Assembly: GCA_928212115.1 (NCBI GenBank)
Contig: CAKMRJ010005523.1
Location: 98,873,346 to 98,937,345, forward strand
Direction of reading: 5' to 3'
Length of the DNA stretch: 64,000 nt
From: Lactuca virosa
Lineage: Eukaryota; Streptophyta; Magnoliopsida; Asterales; Asteraceae
Shown: positions 34,721 through 44,787 of the stretch, piece after piece
How positions within the stretch are numbered: position 1 is the stretch's first letter
Layout of the letters: each line of letters starts with the position of its first letter
Notes under the pieces: model-generated
What the model saw: only the letters and a program-made list of their open reading frames with translations
Told to the model about the DNA's origin: nothing
Databases searched by the model: none
Made by a program: the position numbers and the translations under genes

Positions 34721-35007
34721 TTAACACACGAAGATCTCAACATCTTAACGCTTGGACAATTCCATTATACTAATGGTATGACCTTTGAACTATCGTAACA
34801 CAAGCTAGAGATTGATCATCTCTCCTATGCTTAAGGGTACTTAATCCCCTCTAAGGTTTAAAGAGCTAATTACCTCTTTCACACGAACTAAGGTTTATAC
34901 AACTCGCTTGGACGCACGATATCTAGCAATTGGATACGAATAAAGGGATCATTTCACGATTTAGTGACTTGGCAACCCTCTTATCTTTGATTATAAGCTA
35001 AGATCCT

Positions 35008-35262
35008 TAAGGTTTATAACATTTTCATGTTATCTAAAATCGGGATCTTACCCTAGAAATTACTTAAGGTTTATAACATTTTCATGTTATCTAAAATCGG
35101 GATCTTACCCCAGAAATTAATTAAGGTTTATAACATTTTCATGTTATCTAAAATTGGGATATTTCCCCATAAATTATATAAGGTTTATAACATTTTCATG
35201 TTATCACACATTGGGATCTTTCCCCAGAAAATACACACGAATCATAACATTTTCATGTTATC
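35008..35262 (+). repeat. 57-bp tandem array with internal hairpins
   Basis: About 4.5 copies, starting TTAAGGTTTATAACATTTTC at 35008 and then near 35065, 35122, 35179 and 35236 (degenerate). Each has the inverted repeat ATAACAT-TTTC-ATGTTAT. The unit is a multiple of three, which keeps a short frame open. Confidence 0.88.
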
Positions 35263-35996
35263 ATAAGTAGGGATATTTCCCACGAAATACATCACAAGTT
35301 GGGATCCTCCCCAGTATATAACATTAACGTCTTGAACTTATAACCTAAACAGGTTATCCTAATAAGGGAATTCCCCCGTATGATCTCATGACTAAGGATA
35401 CTCATCCTTAAGGGTCTTCATCCTTAAGGATCCTCATCGGTATGGATCCTCATCAGTTAGAACCTTATCATCATATGTCAACAACGATCCTAAGATCTTT
35501 TCTAAATTGAGGTTTATCATTAGTAAATCCTAAGGTTGAAAAGCTTACGAAACTTAAGGAAAAACTTGAAGACAATCAGGTTCCATCTATCCTTATTCTT
35601 GAAAAACTCTAAGTAAAGTTTAAGGATCCTGAATTTTCTAGGATCCTAAGCAAAAATCATTTGAATATCAGAATTCAAGTATAGTAAAAATGATTCACTA
35701 AGAGAATTTTATCTCAGGATTGGTTGCAGGAACCAAGTTTTTCGGGATCCTGATTATTTAAAGATCCTAATATCGTAAAAGTCATGTAGGGAAACAAAGA
35801 AAGAAATATAAAAAGGAAACACAACCATTGCATTCAAAAGGTGTTGATACCAACCCAACCAAAAGATTAATTGATTTACATTACTGGTGAAAACAGAAAC
35901 TACCTAAACTAACTTCCTGCAGGCCTAGACCTTAGCCTGGTCATCATCGGCAACATCCTTTTTCTCCCCTCCTTCGGTCAGCCGCAGTATAGGATC

Positions 35997-37366
35997 CTAA
36001 TTAGCGGTAGCAGGCTTTCCAGTTGATTTCGCCAGTGCCTCACGCCAACCATCCATATCCCAGGTACCTGCATTCTCCAGATCCTCTGCAAGACAGATTT
36101 TGGCCTCTCAAACAGCCACCGCAGCACTGACCTTCACATCAGAGATCACTTCCTCCATCTCGACCAAGTGCTCCTCCTCCTTTTTAGCCTTCTCCTTGCT
36201 GAGCAGCTCCACACTCCTAAACAGATAGAACAACAATAAAACCAACACTTACAGCTTGGGAGGAAGAGACCAATTTCTGGAGCGCTTCCTCAGCTCCATG
36301 GCTCCCCAAAGATAAACCTGGTGCCTCAACAACTTTCCTTTTCCGGGATCTCCGGGTCTTCACTGTCAAGTCGATGGTTGATATTTTAGCTGGAAGAGAA
36401 GATGAGCTCTTCTCCTTTTTCACCGTGAGCGGATCCTTCGACATGGGTGTGTCAAGATCAGCAAGTGTGAAGCGATCACTGGAGCGAGTGACTTTGGATC
36501 CTACATAAATATATAACAAGAGACTATTAAAAACCTTCATCACAAAGCGAAAAGCATCAAATATCCTTACCTGTCGACATGAGATCAGTGGCAGAAGAGC
36601 TTTCTTGCAAAGTGGCTTGATCAAATCGAAAGGATCTCTCAGCTTCAGACAAAGCCAAAAACTTCTCGATCTTCTTTTCAGATTCCTCAGCAACAGGGGC
36701 GAGCTCTTCGAATTTGAAAGCTGCAAAAAGCAAACAAAATAAGAAGATGTGAATTCCAGGATCCTTATATTAATATAAAATAATCCTACCCTTCTTGACC
36801 CATGCATCCGACAGTTAATACCCACTAGGAACAGAGTCACGTCTCACAAAAAGGTATTTTTCTTTCCAAGCTCCATCATTATGCTTGGTTTTCAGGACTA
36901 GAGGAGATCTGTGGGTTTTGACTTTGAGGAGAAAGCGAGAATTCTCGAAGGTTATGAGATCATATATGCAGGCCAGTTCAAAAAGACCTATATCAAGGCC
37001 TTTTGACTGATTTACTTGGTCAATCCAGTATAGGATCCTCCAAACAATCGGCATGACCTGGATATATGAGATCCCAGTCACCCATAAGAATTCAGAGACA
37101 ATCCCAGGGAAAGGGTATTTCAAACCCAAGGAGAAGGGGTATTCGGGGAAGCACACCCACGTAGGAGAAACAAAGTCAGGCTGGATGAGAGGGTCGAAGG
37201 GCCTAAAAACAACTTCAGGAGGGAAGGCTCCATTGAGTCCCAAAGACTCAATATCATCGTCACCAAAAGAATACTTCTCATCGTAAGAGAGAATCCCTTT
37301 TTCGATGAAGTCTTCTTCAGGGAGAGCTAAGATATTTTTGCGAGAAACAACCATTTTTCTAACCAT
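35997..37366 (-). pseudogene. Antisense extra ORF of the Tat element, apparently spliced
   Basis: Runs opposite to gag-pol between the 57-bp array and the PPT. Exon 1 (37366 or 37354 to 36790) encodes a protein beginning MVVSRKNILALPEEDF with PFSLGLKYPFPGIVSEFLWV and MPIVWRILYWIDQV, reminiscent of the plant 'gypsy-type transposon' domain PF04195 (from memory). One TAA at 36815-36817 interrupts it. GT-AG introns at 36721-36789 and 36501-36570 keep the frame: WVKKA/FKFEELAPVAEES and MSTG/SKVTRSSDRF. Exon 3 (36500-36253) is Ser/Lys-rich (KTRRSRKRKVV). A possible third intron is only 36 bp; the tail (KEKAKKEEEHLVEMEEVISD) may be coiled coil and has stops. Extra ORFs, some antisense, are known in Tat elements. 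Confidence 0.6.
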
Positions 37367-37672
37367 GATAAAAGAAGTAAAAACTTAGAGATAGTTACCT
37401 TCTAATGAATTGCCGGTAATCAAAAGGTAGCACAAGTAAAGAAAAGAAAAACGAGACAAGTAAAGAATTGTGGAACTGATCACCTCTATTTTATACTGAG
37501 GATTTGAGGTTGATTTGACCATTAACGGCTAGTTTTTCAACCGTTGGATTTCAAAATTACCTAGCTGTTAAGGGTTAATTTTGAAAATTACTTCTCTCTC
37601 TCTCTATTTACCTCTTTAATTTAAGTTATTCCTTTAATATCTTCGAAATTAACTCCAACATTTTCAGGAATA
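37367..37672 (+). other. Tat sequence before PPT
   Basis: About 300 bp, AT-rich. It may hold the promoter and 5' UTR of the antisense ORF (TATA-like sequence near 37490 on the minus strand). No gene. Confidence 0.45.
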
Positions 37673-37685
37673 ACTTGGGGGAAAT
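37673..37685 (+). other. Polypurine tract of the Tat element
   Basis: ACTTGGGGGAAAT directly before the 3' LTR start TGTTAGGGCC. Confidence 0.75.
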
Positions 37686-38286
37686 TGTTAGGGCCAGGAT
37701 CCTCAAAGCATTCAGGATCCTCGAACCTCGTCAGATATTCAGGATCCTCTACTATTTCAGGATCCTGACTATTACAGTTATTATTATTTACTAACATTTA
37801 TAACGGTTATATTTCGTTCTTAACTAACACATGTGCAGAAATAGTCAAGAGAAGACTTATTCTCAACAGAGTTTCGTCTCAACTATGCTAAAGACCCGGA
37901 ATACCAAGTCAAACAACGTTCACAAAGCTGGTCATAGAGGATTCTGGGAATATATCAGACATCTTGTTAGCTAGTTTAGACTATAAATTGACACTTGTAT
38001 CTTGCACACGACACACACTGCTTGCACTTAGCTTACTCTAGAAACTTTTCACTTGTTCTTACTGAAATACTCTCTATAATCATCAATTTACGTTAATAAA
38101 ATCATCAAGGCAGGTGATCATTATCACTTCCCAAGGTTTTATGCCCAGAGATCCTAGTAAGGATCAAGGGCTTTCCTTGTAAACAATCGTGTCATTCTCT
38201 TTATCTTTTTCTATTGCATAATTCGAACATCACAACCTCTCATTCGATTTTGTTGATCAATACTTGTATAATTTTTGACCAAAACA
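37686..38286 (+). repeat. 3' LTR of the Tat element (601 bp)
   Basis: Starts TGTTAGGGCCAGGATCC, ends GACCAAAACA. 37888-38286 matches the LTR fragment at the window start. Followed at once by sequence of an inverted relative. Confidence 0.9.
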
Positions 38287-38786
38287 ATTATTAATCACAA
38301 AGTTACCAGGATCCTTTGCGTTTGGCGTAATGAAGATTTCATCGAGATCCTAGGTCACATGAGCTCGTGCATTGGGAGCTGCACCCTAGGCGGGAGCGGA
38401 TTTCGGTATCAAGGATCCTATCTCCTAGCAGTTTCAGAGGATCCTATATTGTCAATGTTCAAGATCTTGGGTTGCAAGATCGAGGGTGGGTGCTACTCCT
38501 TGGGGTTTATGGATCTCCGCTCTCATTCTCTCCATTTTCTTGAGTATTGTCATGTTGTCCTCCTGATGTTGGGTCACTTATCGTTCCACTCTCCTCATCA
38601 TAATAAAGAGCTCGTTGCTGGAGATTGCTACAGGAGGATCCTAGGATCCTTGAGTAACAACTTGAGGAATGCTATTCTTCGGTGCATAAAAAGTCTTTTT
38701 GGGACCTCCGGATGGAGGTAGTGGAATGTTTTTGGAGGAAATGGTAGGAATAGAGGAGGAAGATATGGTTAGTTGTGTCACCACGG
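38287..38786 (-). pseudogene. gag: Leader and gag N-terminus of the inverted Tat relative
   Basis: Similar to 540-870: Met/Gln-rich start (minus strand near 38600, MMRRVERQVTQHQEDNMTIL-like, broken), followed by GGATCCT-rich text. Stops and shifts throughout; no product. Confidence 0.6.
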
Positions 38787-38803
38787 CCCCACGGTGGGCG
38801 CCA
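38787..38803 (-). other. Primer-binding site of the inverted Tat relative
   Basis: The minus strand reads TGGCGCCCACCGTGGGG, identical to 398-414. Confidence 0.85.
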
Positions 38804-38806
38804 AAT

Positions 38807-39379
38807 AGTTTTGGTAAAAAAATCAACTAAGTAGAATTAAACCAAAGTGTATGAGAGGTTATGATGTTCGTAGTGAATCAAGAAAAAAATGATAATCAAA
38901 ATGACACAAGTGAGTTACACGGAAATCTCTTGATCCTTGATAGGATCTCAGGCATAAAACCTTGGGAGGTGATAATAATCACCTACCTTGATGTTTTTAT
39001 TGATATCAAAAGTCGATTTACAGAGATGAACGTGTAAACGTAAGTACAAGTATCATGGATGAGCTAAATGTGTCCCTAGTGTGCTAGTTACATGTGTTAT
39101 TTTATAGACTAATGATAATAACAAGAGGTCCAATAATTATGAGATCCTCCAGAATAAGCATACGAACGTTATTTGACTTGGTATTCCGGGTCTTTTGCCT
39201 GGTTGAGACGAATCTCCATTGAGAATGGGTCTTGTGTTGACTCGTTCTGCACATGTGAGAAAAATAAAGAAAATATAGCCGTTACAAGTGTTAGAAATAT
39301 TAGTGGTAATAGTCAGGATCCTGGGATATGTTTAAGGATCCTAAGGCTTCAAAAGTATTCGAGGATCCTGCTCCTAACA
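38807..39379 (-). repeat. 5' LTR of the inverted Tat relative (about 573 bp)
   Basis: The minus strand starts TGTTAGGAGCAGGATCC (39379) and ends near GGTTTTGATT-like sequence at 38807 (ACCAAAACT, CA changed to CT). Diverged from 37686-38286. Confidence 0.83.
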
Positions 39380-40288
39380 CCCTCCATCTCGTTTTCCTCT
39401 AGTAACATCTTCTCGTGGGTTGTGGTACTCACGTGAGTGCTTTGCAAAATCTTTAATCAATTATTTGATGGTAGCCGACTCCTTGTTTGTCATTGGCCCT
39501 TGAGAGTCAAGAAGTTGTCTAGTTGTTACATTCACTCCATCATAAAATATGGACACTTCTTGTTGGACATTAAGATCGTGTTGAGGGCAACTTCTATGCA
39601 AACCCTTGTACCTCTCCCATGCTTCTTACAATGACTCCCCAACCTCTTGTTGAAAGTTAGAAATCTTCTTTTTAAGTTTTGAAGATCTTCGAAGGTGGAC
39701 TAAATTGCTCAATAAAAGCATCACAAAGATTTTCCCACGTAGTAATGGATCTGGGCATGAGTGACTTCAACCAAACCTTGTATTCACCAACAAATATAAC
39801 CCGAATCATCCTAAGTAACATGAATTCTCTTGGCACATTAGAAACATTAAAGTAGTTGGCAATGTCCTTCACATCATCAATATGCTTGAAAGCATCCTCA
39901 TACTCTTTCCTAGGAAAATGTATATCCTTGAGCATTGATATAATATGCCCTTTGATCTCAAAACCTCTATCAATTGGTATCTCAGGTGGAACAAGACATG
40001 GTCCATGTTCTTCACGTATCCTCTTCTTGTAATCCCCCATGGTCATTCTCGTGATATCCCCATCTCTTCAACCTCGATTTTTATTTCGTCGTCTGAACTT
40101 TCTTTGATAGATGATTCTAGCTTGCATCCAATTTCTTTCTTATCAGGTGTCCTCTCAAAACTTTGAAATCCTTTTTCTAGTTGAAAAGTGCTTGTTGACT
40201 TGTTGGCTTTCTTTTTCTTCTTTTTATGAAAAACGGATTCTGGATCTTTAAGTGGCGGAAATATTGGAGTTTTAGATCCTCGGGTCAT
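39380..40288 (-). pseudogene. gag: Athila-like gag fragment
   Basis: The minus-strand start MTRGSKTPIFPPLKDPES (40288) parallels the Athila gag at 60328. Further on: KRIREEHGPCLVPPEIPIDR, HIISMLKDIHFPRKEYEDAF, DIANYFNVSNVPREFMLLRM, WLKSLMPRSITTWENLCDAF, then stops and shifts. It ends in an EYHNPRE-like stretch at 39380, where the inverted Tat LTR begins. It is an older Athila relative, cut by that insertion. No LTR or PBS for it was found. Confidence 0.8.
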
Positions 40289-40369
40289 AAATAACTGCAA
40301 TAAAAGCAAAACAAAACAAATACGCATAAAAGGAATAAAAAAACACAAAACTAAAAATCACAAAGCAAC

Positions 40370-40690
40370 TACCACATTGACCAATGACACATATGTCATC
40401 CATGGGTATTACCATGACACTATAACCAACTACCACATGACCCATGAACCATATGTAATCCATGGGTGTTACCATGACATTATAAGCAACTTCCACATGA
40501 CCCATGACCCATATGTCACCCATGGGTGTTACCATGACACTATAAGCAACTGCCACATGACCCATGACCCATATGTCATCCATGGGTGTTACCATGACAC
40601 TATAAGCAACTGCCATATGACCCATGACCCATGTGTCATCCATGGGTGTTAGCATGACACTATAAGCAACTAACACATCGACACATGACC
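40370..40690 (-). repeat. 60-bp tandem array, about 5.3 copies
   Basis: Unit contains CCACATGACCCATGACCCAT, ATGTCATCCATGGGTGTTAC and CATGACACTATAAGCAACT. Copies start near 40370, 40430, 40490, 40550, 40610 and 40670 (partial). It lies upstream of the Athila-like gag start. Because 60 is a multiple of 3, frames stay open on both strands (20-residue repeats); I do not regard them as genes. Confidence 0.92.
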
Positions 40691-41417
40691 CATACGTCTT
40701 TTATATATAAATTTTGGTTCAAACATAGCAACATAAAGATGTATAGTTTATTATTTTTTTAATTATTGTTTATAATTTTAAATTAAAATTATGGTATGAA
40801 CACCTCATTACTCTTTGATCTTTCTTGGCGTTTATACCCTTTCTATCAAGCTGGAACTACTTTAAAATATCTGAATTACTAAATATTTAGCGCTAATTTG
40901 TACAATTCGAATTTTTCGTTAGTGGAGCTTCAAAATATTTCGCAATTCCTTTCCCTCTAACCTACCACGTTAAGGCTGCATAATAGGGTAAGTTAAATTA
41001 TTAGAAATAGGGTTTACATTTTCTATAATCATCTCTGGCGGGTAATTGATCGAAATCTTTCTTCATTACGTTTGTGCACTGACTTTGGCGATATAGGTTG
41101 TCACTCATCTAAAACTTATTTTTATTTAATTTACTATTGTCGTGATCATCGTTTCTTGTTCTCTGATCATCTTCATATATATTATCATCTTAAATTACAA
41201 CTATATTGGTTTTGATTTCATAATCTATGATTGTTGCACTTTAATTACATGTTAACAAAGTAGGCAATATTAATTGTATTCAATAGTATGCATGCATAGT
41301 AATGCCTTCATTTATAATTTATTTTTATTGTATGATTGTTCTCTACTCATCAATAGTTTATCATCTTTAATACATTGGTATTGACTATAGCTTTTTGTTT
41401 ATTTTTAAGAAAGAAAG
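40691..41417. other. AT-rich stretch without recognised features
   Basis: About 730 bp; no ORF of interest, no LTR or PBS seen. May be host flank of the interrupted reading frame that follows. Confidence 0.5.
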
Positions 41418-41567
41418 ATGTCGAACTTGAAACCAAAAGGAGCATAAGGTGTGAAGGCAACTAAATTCATTGCACCACAAGTTTTGAACTGCAACAGGAC
41501 TTCAACTGCAAAATTCATAAGCAGACAATTACAAGATGAAGAATCCGAGTTCTCAAAATCAGCAACC
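41418..41567 (+). pseudogene. 5' part of a reading frame split by Athila
   Basis: 50 codons from ATG 41418 (MSNLKPKGA, then TAA at 41445-41447, then GVKATKFIAPQVLNC … QDEESEFSKSAT). The last five bases (CAACC) are the Athila target duplication. Removing Athila and one CAACC joins this exactly in frame to 61920. Unrecognised protein; the stop at codon 10 means it is broken or starts in an upstream exon. Confidence 0.45.
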
Positions 41568-42948
41568 TGATGTGTGTAAAACCAACTTGTTTTATTCCTA
41601 CTCTAAAAAAATAATTTAAGCACACAAAGGCAGTGAACCTGTCTTTTAGTGGTATAGTTGAATAAGTAGGGTGTCGAACTCGAGGAACGGAAATTAACCT
41701 AATAACTAATTTTAACTAACGAGTAATAAAATTAAGAGGGTTTTCTCTAGTTTTACAAGACTAGAAACTTAGACACACTACCTAACACGCAATTAACTAA
41801 TCAACTAAAATCAAGTAAAAATTCACCAAATTCAATAAAAGGTTTCTGCTTAGGTTCAACTCATTCACTCCTATGGTTATTTTTATGGCAAAACAATAGA
41901 TTAATTGTTATTGGTTACCGACTAAAGTGATTTGATTCGCATTCGCTATTACCAATCCTTAGAAAATCAATTAATTTAAGCAGTGATCAAGTGTTTAAGC
42001 TAACTAATTCCCTAGTTCAATTATTCGGATTAAATAAGGCTTGTAATTGGTTAATCAAATTACTAATTCAATTAGCCTCTTGTTGTTGGTTTATCAACAA
42101 GCTCACACATTAATTTACCCATTCTCTAATTAATCCTAGTTTCATATTCACTAATCCTAGGAACATAACAAAGTGTTCACATAAATTATATGAGGTAAAC
42201 AATTAAGAGATGTTCATGTAGCCTAATTGCCTTCCTATTAACAGAGAATAGTTATGGTTAATGCATAAGGATCTTTAACAAGCTTAATTTAACAAAATCA
42301 CCAACTAACAATTAACCAAACCATAAAATTAATCCATAAGAGTAAAATCGTCTTCCCTAAACAGAAACTAATAAATTTAGCTCATGATTACAGTAGTCAA
42401 AAAGCTAAAAACGAAAGTGTTCAACTCAAACATTGTTCAATTCAAAGATAAATGGAAAATTTAAACCTAATTGCCTTGAATATTCTAAGAATGAGAAATT
42501 CGGGTTCTTCTCACGTTCTCCAGGTCTCCAAGGGTTTCCTTAGTCGCAAAGTATTCTCCAGAAAAGCCAGAAAAAATAGTGGATTCGGAATTTAACCTCT
42601 ATTTATAAGATCCTCAAAACAGGGGCAACTCGGCGAGTAGATATCCAACTCGCCGAGTTTCTTTGTAAAATCCGTGTACGGCAAGGACTCTACTTATTGC
42701 TTCGCGAACATTCGTAGACACTCGCCGAGTAGACGATTGTACTCGCCGAGTAGCTTCAGGTTTGTACTCCTTTCTTCATTCTACAGCTTCTAATTGCATC
42801 TCCTTCCTCCTTTTTGCTCCGAGCATGACTTCTGGACTGAAAATACAATATGAACATTATTAAGTACCTTTTGTCCATAATATGCAAATAATTAGCTAAT
42901 AATTGATAAAAATCTCTACTAAATATATTGCTAAATATACACATATCA
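41568..42948 (-). repeat. Athila 3' LTR (1381 bp)
   Basis: Plus strand starts TGATGTGTGTAAAACC, ends CACATATCA. Contains about 107 bp (41628-41734 region) missing from the 5' LTR. U3 has two palindrome pairs (42628-42658, 42720-42751) next to a TATA-like TATAAATAG (plus-strand CTATTTATA near 42599-42607). Confidence 0.92.
42628..42751. promoter_or_regulatory. Two palindrome pairs in Athila 3' LTR U3
   Basis: ACTCGGCGAGT 42628, ACTCGCCGAGT 42648, 42720 and 42741: spacings 20 and 21 bp within pairs. Sites are exact; regulatory role is inferred from position beside the TATA box. Confidence 0.6.
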
Positions 42949-42960
42949 AAATACCCCATA
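42949..42960 (-). other. Athila polypurine tract (candidate)
   Basis: The minus strand reads TATGGGGTATTT immediately before the 3' LTR. Confidence 0.55.
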
Positions 42961-44661
42961 CTTGACTTTTGCTTGCCCCCAAGCAAAACTGAATTTTAGC
43001 ACACTAGAATCACATGAGACAATTCCAATCAAACCCAGCCATTATGCCAAGACCGCAACGCATGCATTTGTGTCTAAATTTCTCCTAAATGACCCCCCTC
43101 ATCCTAAATACTCACAATCCTCATAAAAACGCGCCCACTTCTTTTGAACAACGCTCATTTTATGCATCCCTCCGAATCTATCCTCAGAAAACTCCCTTAA
43201 CCTCAAGGTATTTTTGGTTGAGCAACCAAGCATACATAATCTAGACAATTACAATTTTTGATACCATTATGGAGTTTTTTGGAATTCTTCACCTTCTTGA
43301 TACTTTGAACTTTGATTTCTTTGAATTCATCAAATTTGCCACCTTTTTGATTTTCTTTGATTTTTTTGGGTATCTTCAACTTTTGAACTTTTTTTTTCAG
43401 AATTTTTTGATCTTTGATCTTTATACTTTGTACTCCAAAAATTCTTCAAATTCTTCTTGTAATTCTCTCTCTTTTTTTAACATGTATCTCACTTTTTTTT
43501 TCACTCAATACCTACATGCTTAAGCAGGAGCGCTCAACTTCAACCCTTATTGGTTAAGACTTTAGTCTTCATGGATACATTTCAAGTACACGATGCTAAA
43601 CATGTTGCGTCCCTCAAACTAAGCGAGGTTATGTTTTTGTCCCATGATTTCACTAGAATGGGGAGGCCACAAATGCACTAGAACGCATATAGGCTCAACT
43701 AAACATTTGGGTCTTCATGCAATCATCAAACACAAAACTAGCACGGAATCCTAAATGCTTTACCAATATTTTCTAAATTAAGATCCTAGCAATATTAATG
43801 CAATTTTTTTTAACAATTAAGCCCAATTAGGATTCTAAATTTACTACTATAACCAACCCCCTACCCCACACTTAATTCATGCAATGTCCCCATTACATGT
43901 TATGCATGAAAAGAAAAATGCAAAAATAAAGAGGGGATTGGAACAAACTCCCCTGGGATAGCAGTGGCGAGGCTGATCATCTTCAATGTATGTCCATCTT
44001 CAAATGACTTTAGACATGGGAACAGCTCATCCATGCCTTGGGTATCATGTCTCGTGTGGAAAAACATCTAAATAGCTCCAATTATTAAGGAAAAAGCTCT
44101 CAGAAATCTCCAGGAATTAATCTTCATGATAATATGAGTAAAAACTGTAGCGAATGTGCCCAGAATCCGAATCATGTGAGTGTAAAATCTTCATAGACTC
44201 GTCGAGTAGAAAGGGAACTCGGCGAGTAAATTTACTCCATGCAGAAAATCGTGTTATTGCAGATGGACTCGTCGAGTCCAATATGTGCACTCGGCGAGTA
44301 GAGTGCTCAGTGGAAAAAAAAATAATGTTCTGTTTTTCTGCCTTTGCTAATCTGCTGGAATATGACAATTCAACGACTCTTCTTTGAGTTCTTCAGTAAA
44401 TAACACATTTTGTCACCCTTATTTCTAACGGACTCGATCCTAAACTTGAAATTGCATACTCTCTTCTAGACCCGACCTCACTCTAACTTTGACCAATGAG
44501 AGTCTAATATTGCATCCTAATCTTCAATCCTGAAAAGAAACAAGGCAACCACAGTAAAAGAAAACAAGCACACTCCTAATTAAGTCTTAAAACATAAAAG
44601 TTCAAAACACAAAACCAACAAAAATAAAATAAAATAACATCCAAATTAAAAACATAAACTT
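42961..44661 (-). other. Athila 3' region between extra ORF and PPT
   Basis: No gene. 43270-43500 is a low-complexity T-rich tract on the plus strand (Phe-rich in translation). 44197-44299 carries two palindrome pairs. Confidence 0.65.
44197..44299. repeat. Two palindrome pairs, Athila 3' region
   Basis: ACTCGTCGAGT 44197, ACTCGGCGAGT 44217, ACTCGTCGAGT 44267 (within the 17-bp perfect palindrome TGGACTCGTCGAGTCCA, 44265-44281 region), ACTCGGCGAGT 44289. Spacings 20 and 22 bp. Confidence 0.9.
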
Positions 44662-44787
44662 TCAATCTTCTTCAATATCATCTCCTCCTGCTCCACTGCC
44701 ACTTGCTTGATTGTTCCTCCTCTGCACACGCTCCTCCCAACTCATCACATACGGGAATCCGGGCCCGGGCCTTTGCGCAATATTCAT
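44662..44787 (-). CDS. Small ORF overlapping the end of the Athila extra ORF
   Basis: 41 codons, MNIAQRPGPGFPYVMSWEER … GGDDIEED. Its ATG overlaps the stop of the preceding ORF (ATGA at 44787-44784). It may be a real C-terminal extension lost by a frameshift, a re-initiation ORF, or chance. Confidence 0.35.
   Translation of the reverse strand: MNIAQRPGPGFPYVMSWEERVQRRNNQASGSGAGGDDIEED

Larger units (their letters stand above)
34365..35996 (+). other. Tat 3' region: GGATCCT-rich stretch and 57-bp repeats, no sense gene
   Basis: Between the integrase stop and the antisense ORF. 34550-34720 repeats AAGGATCCTCAAGAT-like phrases; 35008-35262 is a tandem array. Nothing coding in sense beyond repeat by-products. 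Confidence 0.7.
1..38286 (+). mobile_element. Ty3/gypsy Tat-type LTR retrotransposon, 5' end outside window, two nested insertions
   Basis: An LTR at the right end (37686-38286) matches the first 394 bases of the window, so the 5' LTR is entered about 200 bp inside its start. Between them run, in order, PBS, gag, protease, RT, RNase H, a second RNase H-like domain and integrase on the plus strand. The second RNase H-like domain and the absence of a chromodomain are features of the Tat lineage. The coding region is split by a Tekay-like element (2788-15580) and a copia cluster (16286-31796); removing them with one copy of each 5-bp duplication restores continuous homology. Many in-frame stops show an old, non-autonomous copy. 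The right target duplication should start at 38287 (ATTAT); the left one is outside the window. Confidence 0.88.
38287..39379 (-). mobile_element. Truncated inverted Tat relative: leader/gag start, PBS, LTR
   Basis: On the minus strand: LTR (39379-38807), PBS (38803-38787), then a leader and gag start that parallel 415-870 of the plus-strand element. It breaks off at 38287, where the plus-strand Tat LTR begins, so the plus-strand element probably inserted into it and the rest lies left of the window. Clearly a different copy: many indels versus 1-870. Confidence 0.82.

Noticed and set aside
34990..35290. CRISPR-like array (57-bp repeats)
   Set aside because: Contiguous tandem repeats without unique spacers, inside a plant retrotransposon.
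36217..36252. Third intron of the antisense ORF (36 bp)
   Set aside because: Shorter than plant introns usually are, and the downstream frame does not match cleanly.
38275..38721. 148-codon plus-strand ORF
   Set aside because: Antisense to the leader/gag of the inverted Tat relative and crosses its boundary with the 3' LTR; no protein features.
40377..40652. 91-codon ORF (and its minus-strand counterpart)
   Set aside because: Consists of the 60-bp tandem repeat, open in both directions because of unit length.
43269..43523. Phe-rich 84-codon ORF
   Set aside because: Low-complexity T-rich tract in the Athila 3' region.
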